Assembly: GCA_963575645.1 (NCBI GenBank)
Contig: OY754464.1
Span: forward strand, 1,798,001-1,862,000
Direction of reading: 5' to 3'
Length of the DNA stretch: 64,000 bases
DNA from: Xanthostigma xanthostigma
Lineage: Eukaryota; Arthropoda; Insecta; Raphidioptera; Raphidiidae
In this document: positions 50,283 to 59,480 of the stretch, piece by piece
Layout of the letters: every line of letters begins with the position of its first letter
Numbering within the stretch: the stretch's first letter is position 1
Made by a program: the position numbers and the translations under genes
Notes under the pieces: model-generated
Told to the model about the DNA's origin: nothing
Seen by the model: only the letters and a program-made list of their open reading frames with translations
The model's database searches: none

Positions 50283-51492
50283 TGCCATCAAAAAAAATGT
50301 CAAGTCTCACAACGCAGTTCTTCCGCTACAAAAAGTTGTGAGATCTCATGTAAAACCAAGTCAGTTACTGTAGTTAGTGTCTATGGAAGCACATGTCCAA
50401 CAACTTTGTTATAAATTGTTACCTAATCAATTGCCTATCAACATTTATAGTGACAGTATCAATATTACACATTTTTGTTTTTATGAAAATCTACTATGTC
50501 GATTACTAAGTAAATCTAAACAGTGCACTTAAGGAGGTTGATCCGTTACAGTCCCAATCAAAAGTAAGTCGAATTCTAAATGGGAACTTTTATAGTTTAT
50601 AAGTCGATGATACCAATAAATTATTGTCATAAAGGCATAAATAAATATTTTTTTTTAATATTAATTAATTATTTCAGTACTTTATACTTAATGGACTAAC
50701 GTTTGTATTTTTTGTACAAAGTTAGGTTAAAAAAAATACATTTATGTAAATATCTGTATTTTACATATTTTTTGCAGTAAATAATTGAAAAAAGAAATTA
50801 GAAGTAATAAAAATTAAAATTAAATCATTAAAAAGTTGAAAATTCAGTTAGAATTGTTAAATCTGTCAAGAATAAAAGTCTATAATCGAAAAGTGCTAAG
50901 GTTTAATAATTTTTTTTATTGATTAAAAGTTTCCTAATTAAATTGGAAAAAATATTAAAATATGCGTAAGACATCGATGCTTCACATAGATAGTTTTTGG
51001 AACTGCTGACATTATTAGGTTATTTGCAAAAAATTAAAATGAACAGTTTGCATGCTAGCTTGACATATTTTCCATAAGACTACATGTAAAAGTTTTTTTT
51101 AATTTTTAACTTTATATATCTCCTAATGATTTTGGATTTTTTACAGAAAATTTTGTCATAAAAAAATCTATTAAAAAAACTTTATTTCAGATTTTTTTCA
51201 TTATCTTCGTAAAACGGCTCAACCTCCTTAAGAATAAAGTATTTTAATTACAGAATATGGTGCCGTGTAATTGCCAAGTCATTATAATTACTATAGAAAT
51301 AAAGATGTCTAATATTGACGCGGTCACTATAAAGGTTAATAGACAATTGATTAGGTAACAATTTATAACAAAGTTGTTGGACAGGTGCTTCCATAGACAC
51401 TAACTAAAATAACTGACTTGGTTTTACATGAGCTCTCACAACTTTTTGTAGCGGAAGAACTGCGTTGCGTGACTTGGCATTTTTTAACATTT
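50283..51492. mobile_element. Foldback element with ~175 bp arms
   Basis: Left arm CACAACGCAGTTCTTCCGCT, ACAAAAAGTTGTGAGATCTC, CTATGGAAGCACATGTCCAA, CAACTTTGTTATAAATTGTT (50310-50440); right arm mirrors it at 51330-51480. The spacer contains a TTAA-flanked MITE. Exact ends and target duplication were not fixed. Confidence 0.8.
50533..51227 (-). mobile_element. 695 bp TTAA-flanked MITE, second copy
   Basis: Opposite orientation to 21125-21828 and very similar throughout (GGAGGTTGATCCGTTACAGT; GAATTCTAAATGGGAACTTT; GCAAAAAATTAAAATGAACA; AACGGCTCAACCTCC). TTAA at 50529-50532 and 51228-51231. It lies in the loop of a foldback. Confidence 0.88.
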
Positions 51493-51879
51493 CATGTTTT
51501 TAATGGGATAATATTTGCAGTTCTAGTCTAGATTTTGTATCGTTGCGTTGTGACTCTATAATACACGTATTCTTTGGTGTTATGGCAGTGTTTAGAGTTA
51601 TGATTTTAACAGGCAGTGTTTGTTAACGATTCGTTAACCTTAAAGATGGTTGCTAACTGATATATCACAGTTTGTAACACATGTTAACGCGTTGTGCGGT
51701 CTATTGTACAATCATTTGCATGGCCATAGATCAATACCTATAATAGATACCGAAAGAGATAATGACGGATTTTAACAATTCATCCTACAACACCACCAAA
51801 CAGAAAAATGTGACAAGATATACCTAAAGGTGGATTTACGATCGTATAGACACGACATAACCTATATCTTTTTACCGGA
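51493..51879. other. Unassigned sequence
   Basis: CGATTCGTTAACCTTAAAGA and GTTAACGCGTTGTGCGG are short features; no gene or repeat identified. Confidence 0.35.
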
Positions 51880-52369
51880 CTGCGGCGAAGCCAAAAGGAA
51901 GGGTTATGAGTTTAGCAGTCTATGTATGTTTGTATTTACGGATGTTCGACCGTAGCGTCTAAACTATTCATCTGATTTTGATAAATAAGGTGTCAATCGA
52001 TTCGTTATTATAGCCCGGGTAACATAGGCTAAAATTATTTTTTGAATTGTAAATGTGTCTTGCTTGGTCCAACTTACGCTATAGGATAGTTTTTATTAAA
52101 TATTTTGTACAAAAATGCGGTGTTTTCTCTTTAGTAACATGCAGCAACATCTGATAGAATTTGTTTCAAGCTATTAGTTCAGAAACAAACAAAAAAACTG
52201 TTTTAGTACCAAGTAGCGACATCTGATAGAATTCGTTCAAAGCTACTAGTTCAGAAGCAAATCTGGTAGAATTTGCTCAAAGCTATTAGTTCAGACGCCG
52301 GGTCGCAAACGAAATACATTTTGCAGAATTTTATCTGGCGCGCCCGGGTGAACCGGAACGGGCCGCTAG
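51880..52369 (+). mobile_element. HelD-type Helitron, diverged copy
   Basis: 3' end GCGCCCGGGTGAACCGGAAC, GGGCCGCTAG. GGTCCAACTTACGCTATAGG, AATATTTTGTACAAAAATGC and two or three GCTATTAGTTCAGAAGCAAA units match HelD. The 5' third (ACCGGACTGCGGCGAAGCCA, GTTCGACCGTAGCGTCTAAA) differs from the 47832 copy and may be a separate repeat. Confidence 0.7.
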
Positions 52370-52935
52370 TATTTTTATAAAATTGAAGTAATAAATATTA
52401 TGCACATAATTTGTTAATTTTAAGTTTAATGAAAAAAGCCTTGGCACTTGGCAGCTGTATATAACGCACAAAAGAAACAAGAACTTTGTCATTAAAGATC
52501 ATTTATATTTTTCGAATACTTGATCTGAGCGTAATTACAGTTATTATGTTGTTATTTAAAAATCTAAAGCGATTTTCTCAAACGGAAGCTCGGACACTCC
52601 TTCACTAAATATCATCATTATTAAAGCAGCGTGTTATTGCCATAGTTTCTTGTATCTATATTTAAAAGATAATTCATAGAATTAAATAACATTTTACGAA
52701 CTATTGTTATTTAAAATAATACACGTTATTATAAATGCAGCAAAAAACTTTAATTCGGTATAATTAACAAGACAAAAAAATCGATCAAATATCATCTTCG
52801 TTTGTACAGAAAGAGTTGTAACTTGTACGTCACTTGCAACCATTTGTTGTATCTCATTTGTTTATCAGCAACTTTTCTCGGAAATCACTGGACCGATTTA
52901 TTTGTCGTCGGCTTCATTCTTACAAAATTATATGA
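52370..52935. other. AT-rich, nothing recognised
   Basis: No coding frame, tRNA-like box or second copy noticed. Confidence 0.45.
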
Positions 52936-53522
52936 TTCTTATGACCATATTCACCGAACGTAAGTAGTTATTTATTCGGTTCATTTGTTCTTCAGGTAGC
53001 TATTCCTACGAATAAATCGCGATAATTTAATTCACCAAACATGATTATGGCCACTGCAGGTATAAATCTATTCTGTCTTGCTTCGAGGGTATAAATATTT
53101 ATTCGCCTGATAAAATAATAATTGCCGCCACATAGATCATAATACCTAACCTATAAACGTGGAGTATTATATCTACAGTTGCTCTTGTGAATTTATTTAT
53201 GTATTGTTTATAAACCTTTTATGAACTATATAATTAAAGTAAGTGGAAGTTTAGTGTGCAATTGGGTTAGGATAAAACATTATTATTGTGAGATACGTTT
53301 TTTTGACGTTTACACTAACGCCATCGGTCGGATCTTTGGGTGAACGTCGAAATATTCAACAAAAAGAGCAAGGAGTATAGTGCAGTGTATATTTATTCTT
53401 TAATTAACTTTTTACCTGATATTTTGCTTAGTGAATTGAAAGTAAATTTTATTCTAACAAATAAATTTGATTCCAAGATTAGTAACTTCTATCTTCAATA
53501 GTGTTCGGTGAATATGGACATT
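52936..53522 (+). mobile_element. MITE family M, best-preserved copy
   Basis: GACCATATTCACCGAACGTA and GTGTTCGGTGAATATGGAC are inverted termini (CCATATTCACCGAAC). Length 585 bp. Interior GGTATAAATCTATTCTGTCT, AAACGTGGAGTATTATATCT, GTGCAATTGGGTTAGGATAA, CGCCATCGGTCGGATCTTTG. No transposase; superfamily undetermined. Confidence 0.86.
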
Positions 53523-53584
53523 AGCTAGTTAATCTTCAAATAAATAAAATTGTCGACCAATTTTTCTCAGACCAATATATTGAC

Positions 53585-54518
53585 AAAAAAAAAATTGGTT
53601 GTCTGTAAAGTCGGTTTACGGACGATAGTTTTACGTGATAACGTATTCCGTAATACATAACCTAAACCTCCCAAAATTTGGTTTCAATCCGCTTATCCTT
53701 GGTGTCGGAATGATAAGAAATGTCAAAAGTGACGTTTGCAACTTACAAAGTATTATGTTCTAATAATAATTAGTTATTCCAATACTTAACTTAGAAGGCG
53801 TTGCATTTCACAATATACTAATGTCAAAAAATTGAATTAAACATTAGAAATGCAGCCGTTTTCATGTTAAGACAAGACATACGTTTGCTTCTAATTTCCA
53901 TGTACGGCAAACAAAGACAACCGACCGCGTCGCGCCATGCATTACACAACATTGCATTTATACAGCTATTTTTCTATATAAATTTGTATAAAATATTTTT
54001 CTATATAAATTTGTATAAAAAAACTGTTTAGGCAAATTCTGTTATACGAAATCTATGTAAAATGTTCTCCTCTTTCGTTTAAGACTGGTTTCAAACCGAT
54101 CTGATTTAAATTGAGCGAGAAATTAGCAAAAAGCACGCACAGGGTCAGGCGGAACGTTACGCGTTATGCGTTATGCGTTACACTTTTTCGTACATGCAGC
54201 CGGTGTTTTATCAATTTATAATATTGGTGATTCATCAATTTATAAGACGTTATCACGTCAAAAACTGTTTAGGCAAATTCTGTTATACGAAATCTATGTA
54301 AAATGTTCTCCTCTTTCGTTTAAGACTGGTTTCAAACCGATCTGATTTAAATTGAGCGAGAAACTAGCAAAAAGCACGCACAGGGTCAGGCGGAACGTTA
54401 CGCGTTATGCGTTACGCGTTACGAACGTTACGTTACACTTTTTCGTACATGCAGCCGGTGTTTTATCAATTTATAATATTGGTGATTCATCAATTTATAA
54501 GACGTTATCACGTCAAAA
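53585..54518 (+). mobile_element. Element X, full length with duplicated tail
   Basis: Head at 53590 (AAATTGGTTGTCTGTAAAGT), long-form interior, tail to ACGTTATCACGTCAAAA at 54262, then the last ~255 bp (ACTGTTTAGGCAAATTCTGT to ACGTTATCACGTCAAAA) again to 54518. GTTACGCGTTATGCGTTACG-type hexamer repeats vary in number between the two tails. Confidence 0.84.
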
Positions 54519-54550
54519 TAATAAAATTACAAATCAATACAACACAAGAT

Positions 54551-54580
54551 GACGTTTCGATCCGGATTTGGATATCTAAA
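54551..54580 (-). ncRNA. Remnant of a hammerhead-like motif
   Basis: Minus strand: ATCCAAATCCGGATCGAAAC, GTC, ATC keeps helix II, the GAAAC core block and a GTC cleavage triplet. The first core block, CTGANGA, is not present at the expected place (TTTTTAGATATCC instead), so this copy cannot be active. Confidence 0.45.
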
Positions 54581-54715
54581 AATATCAAAATTAATTAGTA
54601 TTAAGTTATTTATTATCTAATAGAGATCACGAAAGATTGAAAGTATGAATGATTAAAAAAATTATGAAAGATTTGAATTAGCTAGTTAATATATAAATAA
54701 AAGAGTAATTTTCAC

Positions 54716-55608
54716 TTTATTTATTTATTTATTTATTTATTTTCATACAGGCATAGCCCAATTACAGAAAATCATGAACGTTTACATACAAGTTTAAGTT
54801 CACTGAATGTGCAGTTGAAAATGTCTATACTACTACAAATGTTATTTACAAGTCCACACGTCTTGTACAGAGGCGAATTAGCAAAGTGACAGGTTCTTGG
54901 GGTTGGTAAATAAAACAGTTGGTGATTCCGGCTAAAGTATTTAGGTATATGAAAAGGTAACATATTTAGAAACTCTTGGTTGTCAACATGATTATGTAAT
55001 AATTTATATAAGAACGCACAAGCAGCAAATTCCCTACGAATTTTAAGTGAAGTACAAGAGTGAATTTGTAATAAGTCAATATAATTCATATATTTGGGAT
55101 AAATCCCGGTTATTTTAAATGTCAGAAATCTAAGAAATTTACTCTGTACTCTTTCAATATTATTTATGGTGATATCATAATAGGGATCCCAAATCATGCT
55201 TGCAAATTCCAATTTGGATCTGACATATGCATTAAATAGTTTGATTAAGGTATTAGGATCAGAAAAGTATTGACAACTCCTAAAAATAAATCCTAACATG
55301 GAGTATGCAGATTTGATTATATTCTCTATATGCAAGTTAAAAGATAGATCTGAACTAAAAATGACACCAAGGTCTTTTATTTGTAAGACACGTTTAAGAA
55401 GTATGTTATTTATTTTGTAATCAAATGAAATATTGACCTTCTTATTAGTAATAGTCATCATAGAGCACTTAGATATATTTAAATTAATTTTATTTAGCTT
55501 ACACCAGTTGTAAACATTATTTAAATCATTTTGCAACTTTAAGCAATCAGAGTAATCGTTCACGGTTATATAGAATTTCAAATCGTCGGCATATAATTTA
55601 ATTATCAA
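54716..55608 (-). mobile_element. 5'-truncated CR1/Jockey-type LINE
   Basis: The minus frame 54772-55608 encodes 278 residues of a non-LTR reverse transcriptase C terminus. YADD, the catalytic motif of RT block 5, is at residues 6-9, followed by LNISKCSMMTIT (block 6), KDLGVIFSSDLSFNLHI (block 7) and the thumb region YVRSKLEFASMIWDPYYD, RVQSKFLRFLTFK. Everything before YADD, including the endonuclease, is missing, so the first Met is not a real start. The frame is otherwise uninterrupted, which suggests a recent insertion. The tail is TTTA repeats at 54716-54742 (AAAT on the sense strand). It is inserted into one arm of a palindrome. Confidence 0.85.
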
Positions 55609-55615
55609 AATATAA

Positions 55616-55652
55616 CCTATTATGTTTCGCTGTCACAGCAGCTTCATCAGAT
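55616..55652 (-). ncRNA. Hammerhead-ribozyme-like motif, minus strand
   Basis: CTGATGA (55650-55644), one extra A, helix II GCTG-loop-CAGC, GAAAC (55628-55624), then ATAATAGGTT. CTGATGA is the canonical first core block. A stem III of AC/GT closed by a short loop leads to GTT as the cleavage triplet. Stem I is poor (AT/AT only), so activity is doubtful. Confidence 0.5.
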
Positions 55653-55692
55653 CTGATGAAGCTGCTGTGACAGCTAAACATATGTTATATTT
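55653..55692 (+). ncRNA. Hammerhead-like motif, plus strand, core altered
   Basis: CTGATGA (55653-55659), extra A, helix II GCTG-loop-CAGC, then TAAAC where GAAAC is expected. The G12 position is lost, so catalysis should be abolished. It mirrors the minus-strand copy across AGATCT. Confidence 0.45.
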
Positions 55693-55712
55693 TGATAATT
55701 AAAGTGAAAATC

Positions 55713-56237
55713 GTTTTTGACTTAATTGTTTTATTTATTTTATTTTATAATAGGATAGTTTATTTCTTTTTTTTTTTAATTTAGCAATATTTTCCAATAA
55801 TAATATTATTTCACCAGCTTTTTTTTTTAATTTTAATTACCATTTTTGTGTAAACGTTGCTACCTACTTTACCACTCACCGAGCAGAAGTTCATCTCGTA
55901 ATTTAATATTCTAAATTCATTTTGTTTAACTTCTGTATTTGCAGATATTTCGGCGTTTCCTTTCATCTTTTTTACTTTTAATTTTGATTTCTTTGAATGG
56001 AATAAGCCGCAACATACATAAACAAATATGAGTCATAAATTGTTATTTTCTGTCGTCAAGGTCTTTGAACTGTTTTTTTTTTCATAAAATATTAATTCAT
56101 TTAAGCATATAAAGACTATACGTATATTATATAAATGAAAACATTTACAGTGTTTAGTTCGCTGGACATTGAAATAAATTGTTATTTATGAAGAATTGTC
56201 TTCGAACTAATCTAAAGACACTTTTATCATTCGATGC
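55713..56237. other. AT-rich, nothing recognised
   Basis: Poly(T) tracts and no coding frame; no second copy noticed. Confidence 0.45.
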
Positions 56238-56245
56238 CGGGAACT

Positions 56246-56560
56246 CAGTGGCGTAACAATAGGGTCACAGAACGGGCAAATTGCCACGGGCCCCTGGCCT
56301 AAAGGGGCCCCCAGCCCGAGAGGCCGTTAGGATAAGACGAACCTAACATTCAATTACAAAATTTGGTAAAAAATATTAATTGTGTATTTAATCAATTTAA
56401 GTTAGGTATTAACTCATAAAAACATACACGAATTATACAAATATCTACTTTACTTCGTGATTTATAAAGATGAAACTACAACGTGAAGATTTTTTATATT
56501 AATGGAGGGCCCCATCCGATGAATTTGCCAAGGGCCTCAGGTGGTATAGTTACGCCACTG
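56246..56560. mobile_element. 315 bp hAT-type MITE with perfect 8 bp target duplication
   Basis: Termini CAGTGGCGTAAC and GTTACGCCACTG (left text CAGTGGCGTAACAAT; right TAGTTACGCCACTG) are perfect 12 bp inverted repeats. CGGGAACT flanks both sides (56238-56245, 56561-56568). An 8 bp duplication and a CAGTGG-type end identify the hAT superfamily. The subterminal GGGCCCC-rich stretches resemble the loop insert at 16634. No transposase. Confidence 0.93.
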
Positions 56561-56568
56561 CGGGAACT

Positions 56569-57500
56569 AGTATTTTGTTTAAAAAAAAATGTGGGCCGTC
56601 GTGGGACGCCCGGCGAAAATAAATTTAAGCGAAAAGTAGGTAAATAAATTTCGCCTTATCAACTAACGAAATGCCAGTAACTAAACACGGCCGTGTAACT
56701 AAATTTCACCCTGTATAACTAAATATCTTCCCGTCATCCGGTTGTCGCGTTTAACAAAAGCCAAGTTATAATCCAACTCATACACCAAGCAAGCGTCACG
56801 CGCTGTCATCTAAGGATTATACTAGTAACTAGATTTCGTCCTGTTATCTAGACGTCGCCTTCAACTAAAGCAGTGTTTAATCCAACGCACACAAACGTAA
56901 CGTCCTCCCATAAAAGTGACGCGCCAACCAAACGCGCCATCATAGATGTTTCACATAAAAAATTCAGGATCTTATAAGTAAGGAATTTACGTTGATATAG
57001 TACCTACATGTACCTATACGCAGATTCTTGTTGCTTGTACGTAGACTACAGGAAAATGACGTCACTCCTTGTTCGATAGGTGATGCAATTTTTAATTAAC
57101 TATATAACTTTCTTATTTATTGATATTTTTAAAAACGAAAAAATACGATGATATTATTTTTGCCCTCATTAATTTATTTTCAATAATCAGAGAAAAATGG
57201 AGGAATACCCAATTTCAATTGAAATGTGATGTTAAGTTGTTGCGGTTTTCAGATTGATTGCACAAGTGCGGTATTTATAATTCACGAGCGTAAATAGATG
57301 TAGTAGCGATGCATTAATTAGATCTTTGTCTTCTCTCGAACGAAGACTATTGTTTATAATGTAACAATGTGAGGTCTTTATGACTTTTTACCATAAAAGG
57401 AACAGGACAAGCGTGTACTGATCAGTATTTTCTTGACCTTGATTTTACCTCCACAAACAGGACCGGCTCTAAATACCACGAGCCTTCTATAGGGATTCAC
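56569..57500. other. Unassigned unique sequence
   Basis: 56590-56930 is less AT-rich with repeated themes TAACTAAATTTC / TAACTAGATTTCGTCCTG and CACACAAACGTAACGTCC, hinting at a decayed minisatellite. The rest is AT-rich. No gene recognised. Confidence 0.3.
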
Positions 57501-57504
57501 TACT

Positions 57505-57656
57505 GTTTGGAATGGGCCTTCAGGATGGACATATATAGCCTATTTTGTTATCACGTTAAAATAAATGCACTTTTAGTGGAGACCAATTTTGTAAAATAAG
57601 TCGACGAAAAAACGGTGACAATCTACAAATTTGAGCGAACCGGACCGGGCCACTAG
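57505..57656 (+). mobile_element. HelE Helitron 3' end fragment
   Basis: GGATGGACATATATAGCCTA, AAAATAAGTCGACGAAAAAA, CGGTGACAATCTACAAATTT and GAACCGGACCGGGCCACTAG, before T. The CTAG end is present. Confidence 0.65.
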
Positions 57657-58164
57657 TAGTTAATAATTTATTTTCACTTAAACCGAAATATATCATTTTT
57701 AATCGGTAAATTGATATTGAAGGTCACAATAAAGAGCAAATAGCGTTCGAAAAGTCGTATATAAACAAATTAAACAATTAACCAAAACAGAATTGTCCAA
57801 GAACATTAATCATCGTTTAATGAATAAAAAAAACACTGCCGAAAAAAGGGCCGCCATTTTTAATCAAATGCATCTACTAAACAATTGAAAAGAGAAATTC
57901 CAACTTCTTTTATTTTGTTTTCAATCGACGCATGTAAAAAGTTATTGATGATTTCCTATTTATTTGACATACGCGACAACGGTACGGGATTGTTGAACAG
58001 TCGCGACGACCAGCTGGTAGCCTTAGGCTGTGTGCATTTGCCCTTATATGCTATTCCTAACTTATTGTAGTCATTTCTTGCGTCAGCTACCGTGTATAAC
58101 AACAATAACACTGACTCTTGTATAATATTGTTGTATGTACAGTGAATTATTTTATTTCATTACA
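57657..58164. other. Unassigned sequence
   Basis: A 61-codon plus frame at 57885-58070 (FDIRDNGTGLLNSRDDQLVA and a C-terminal LPLYAIPNLL) has no recognisable family or splice context. Otherwise AT-rich. Confidence 0.3.
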
Positions 58165-58564
58165 GATACCGTATACTTTTATTCTATACTGAGCATTGGA
58201 ATAAAATCGCAATCGAACCATTAGGGTGCCAACATATACTTCTGTCTTTTTTTAAGCTGTAAGCACTGGCGTATCCAGGAAGGCAAAACAAGCACAGGGG
58301 ACCCGGCTTAAGAAATTTCTAATTTGCCCCCTCCTGGGCCAAAAGCTGGGTACGCCCATGTTAACGTCATAGGAAAAGACAAAGGTTTTGAAACAGAGAT
58401 ACTTTATTCGGATTGAATGCAAGTACATCAACCAATCCTATCATCGAAGAAATCAGAGAATTACATCGAAGAAAGAGACGCAGATATATTTTCGATACGC
58501 TTTGTTGCTTTCATTCACCGCACATTGAGTAGGTGGACAATGATTCATATAGTAAATTATTAAA
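58165..58564 (+). mobile_element. MITE family M1, best-preserved copy
   Basis: ATACTTTTATTCTATACTGA to CAATGATTCATATAGTAAAT. Inner block CACTGGCGTATCCAGGAAGG to GCTGGGTACGCCCATG. No coding capacity. Confidence 0.82.
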
Positions 58565-58666
58565 ACCATACTCAATCTGGTTGGAGAGAGGGGGCACTAT
58601 TATCAAGTTTCTGCCCCAGTTCGAAAAAATCGTAGTTCCTGGACTGCCTGGTACTTATTAAAAGTA

Positions 58667-59010
58667 AAACCATTTTTAAAAACAAGCTTTTATTGAAATG
58701 TTCTAAAAGGAAAAACATACAGTTTTAATTAAATCAAACCCGGCCATTTATAACTTCATTATACAATTTATATGATATAAAAGCTTGTCGCGAGATTTTC
58801 CTATGTAAATAAACAAGAATACAATATGTAACTTGACACAAGTAATTCTAATTCATAAAATATATTTATACAGGAAAATCTCGCGGCAAGCTTTTATATC
58901 ATATAAATTGTATAATGTAATAAATGGGCGGGTTTGATTTATAATTAAAAGTTTATTTTTTTCTTTTTAGGACATTTAAATAAAAGCTTGTTTTTAAAAA
59001 TGCTTTTTTA
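58667..59010. mobile_element. Foldback element with ~140 bp arms
   Basis: AAAAACAAGCTTTTATTGAA and ATATCATATAAATTGTATAA / TTATACAATTTATATGATAT; GATATAAAAGCTTGTCGCGA, GATTTTCCT mirrored by AGGAAAATCTCGCGGCAAGC. The loop is about 55 bp. The arms differ by small indels. Confidence 0.82.
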
Positions 59011-59480
59011 CTATTAATATTTTTTTTTTGCATAATATAAAAAGGTAGAACTGTTTATAAAGAAATATCTTTTCCTATAAATTTTAATGCCATGCTGTTA
59101 TATAATCAAAATTGCTTTACTTATATTCATTATGATATCCAGTTCATTCCAAAGCAGCACACTTTTAATTACGAAACAGTTAAATTAAATAAAAAAACGT
59201 ATTTATTCGTCAAGTTTCTTTTGATTGTGTATTTCTAATGTATCCAAAGATACTTAAAGATAGCATAGAGCTGTTAATGGATACAAGACAAAACAATTAC
59301 TTTAAATAACTAGACCATTAGGTTTTGGTCATTAACTTCTTGATTAATAGTTTATTGGCCCATTTTATCAGTATACTTTCAATTTTAATTTAGAATGAAG
59401 ATAACATTATTGAATTGATTTTAATATAAACAACTTAATTATAATACGTGCACTCACTTCGTCAATAATTTTATAATTTT
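59011..59480. other. AT-rich, nothing recognised
   Basis: No coding frame, tRNA-like box or second copy noticed. Confidence 0.45.

Larger units (their letters stand above)
53532..54705 (+). mobile_element. Family H element, split by element X
   Basis: 53532-53584 (CTTCAAATAAATAAAATTGT, CTCAGACCAATATATT) and 54519-54705 (AACACAAGATGACGTTTCGA, TCCGGATTTGGATATCTAAA, AGATCACGAAAGATTGAAAG) align with consecutive parts of the 63095-63310 copy. Element X fills the gap. Confidence 0.7.
55609..55712. mobile_element. Palindrome with paired hammerhead-like motifs
   Basis: Arms TATCAAAATATAACCTATTA, TGTTTCGCTGTCACAGCAGC and their mirror meet at AGATCT (about 55651). The right arm goes on to AATTAAAGTGAAAATC, whose mirror, ATTTTCACTTTA, lies beyond the LINE at 54704-54715. 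The original palindrome therefore ran from about 54700 to 55712, before the LINE split its left arm. Confidence 0.82.

Noticed and set aside
54772-55608. Penelope-type reverse transcriptase linked to the adjacent hammerheads
   Set aside because: The residues after YADD (KDLGVIFSSDLSF, YVRSKLEFASMIW) are those of CR1/Jockey LINEs, and the LINE is an insertion that splits the palindrome.
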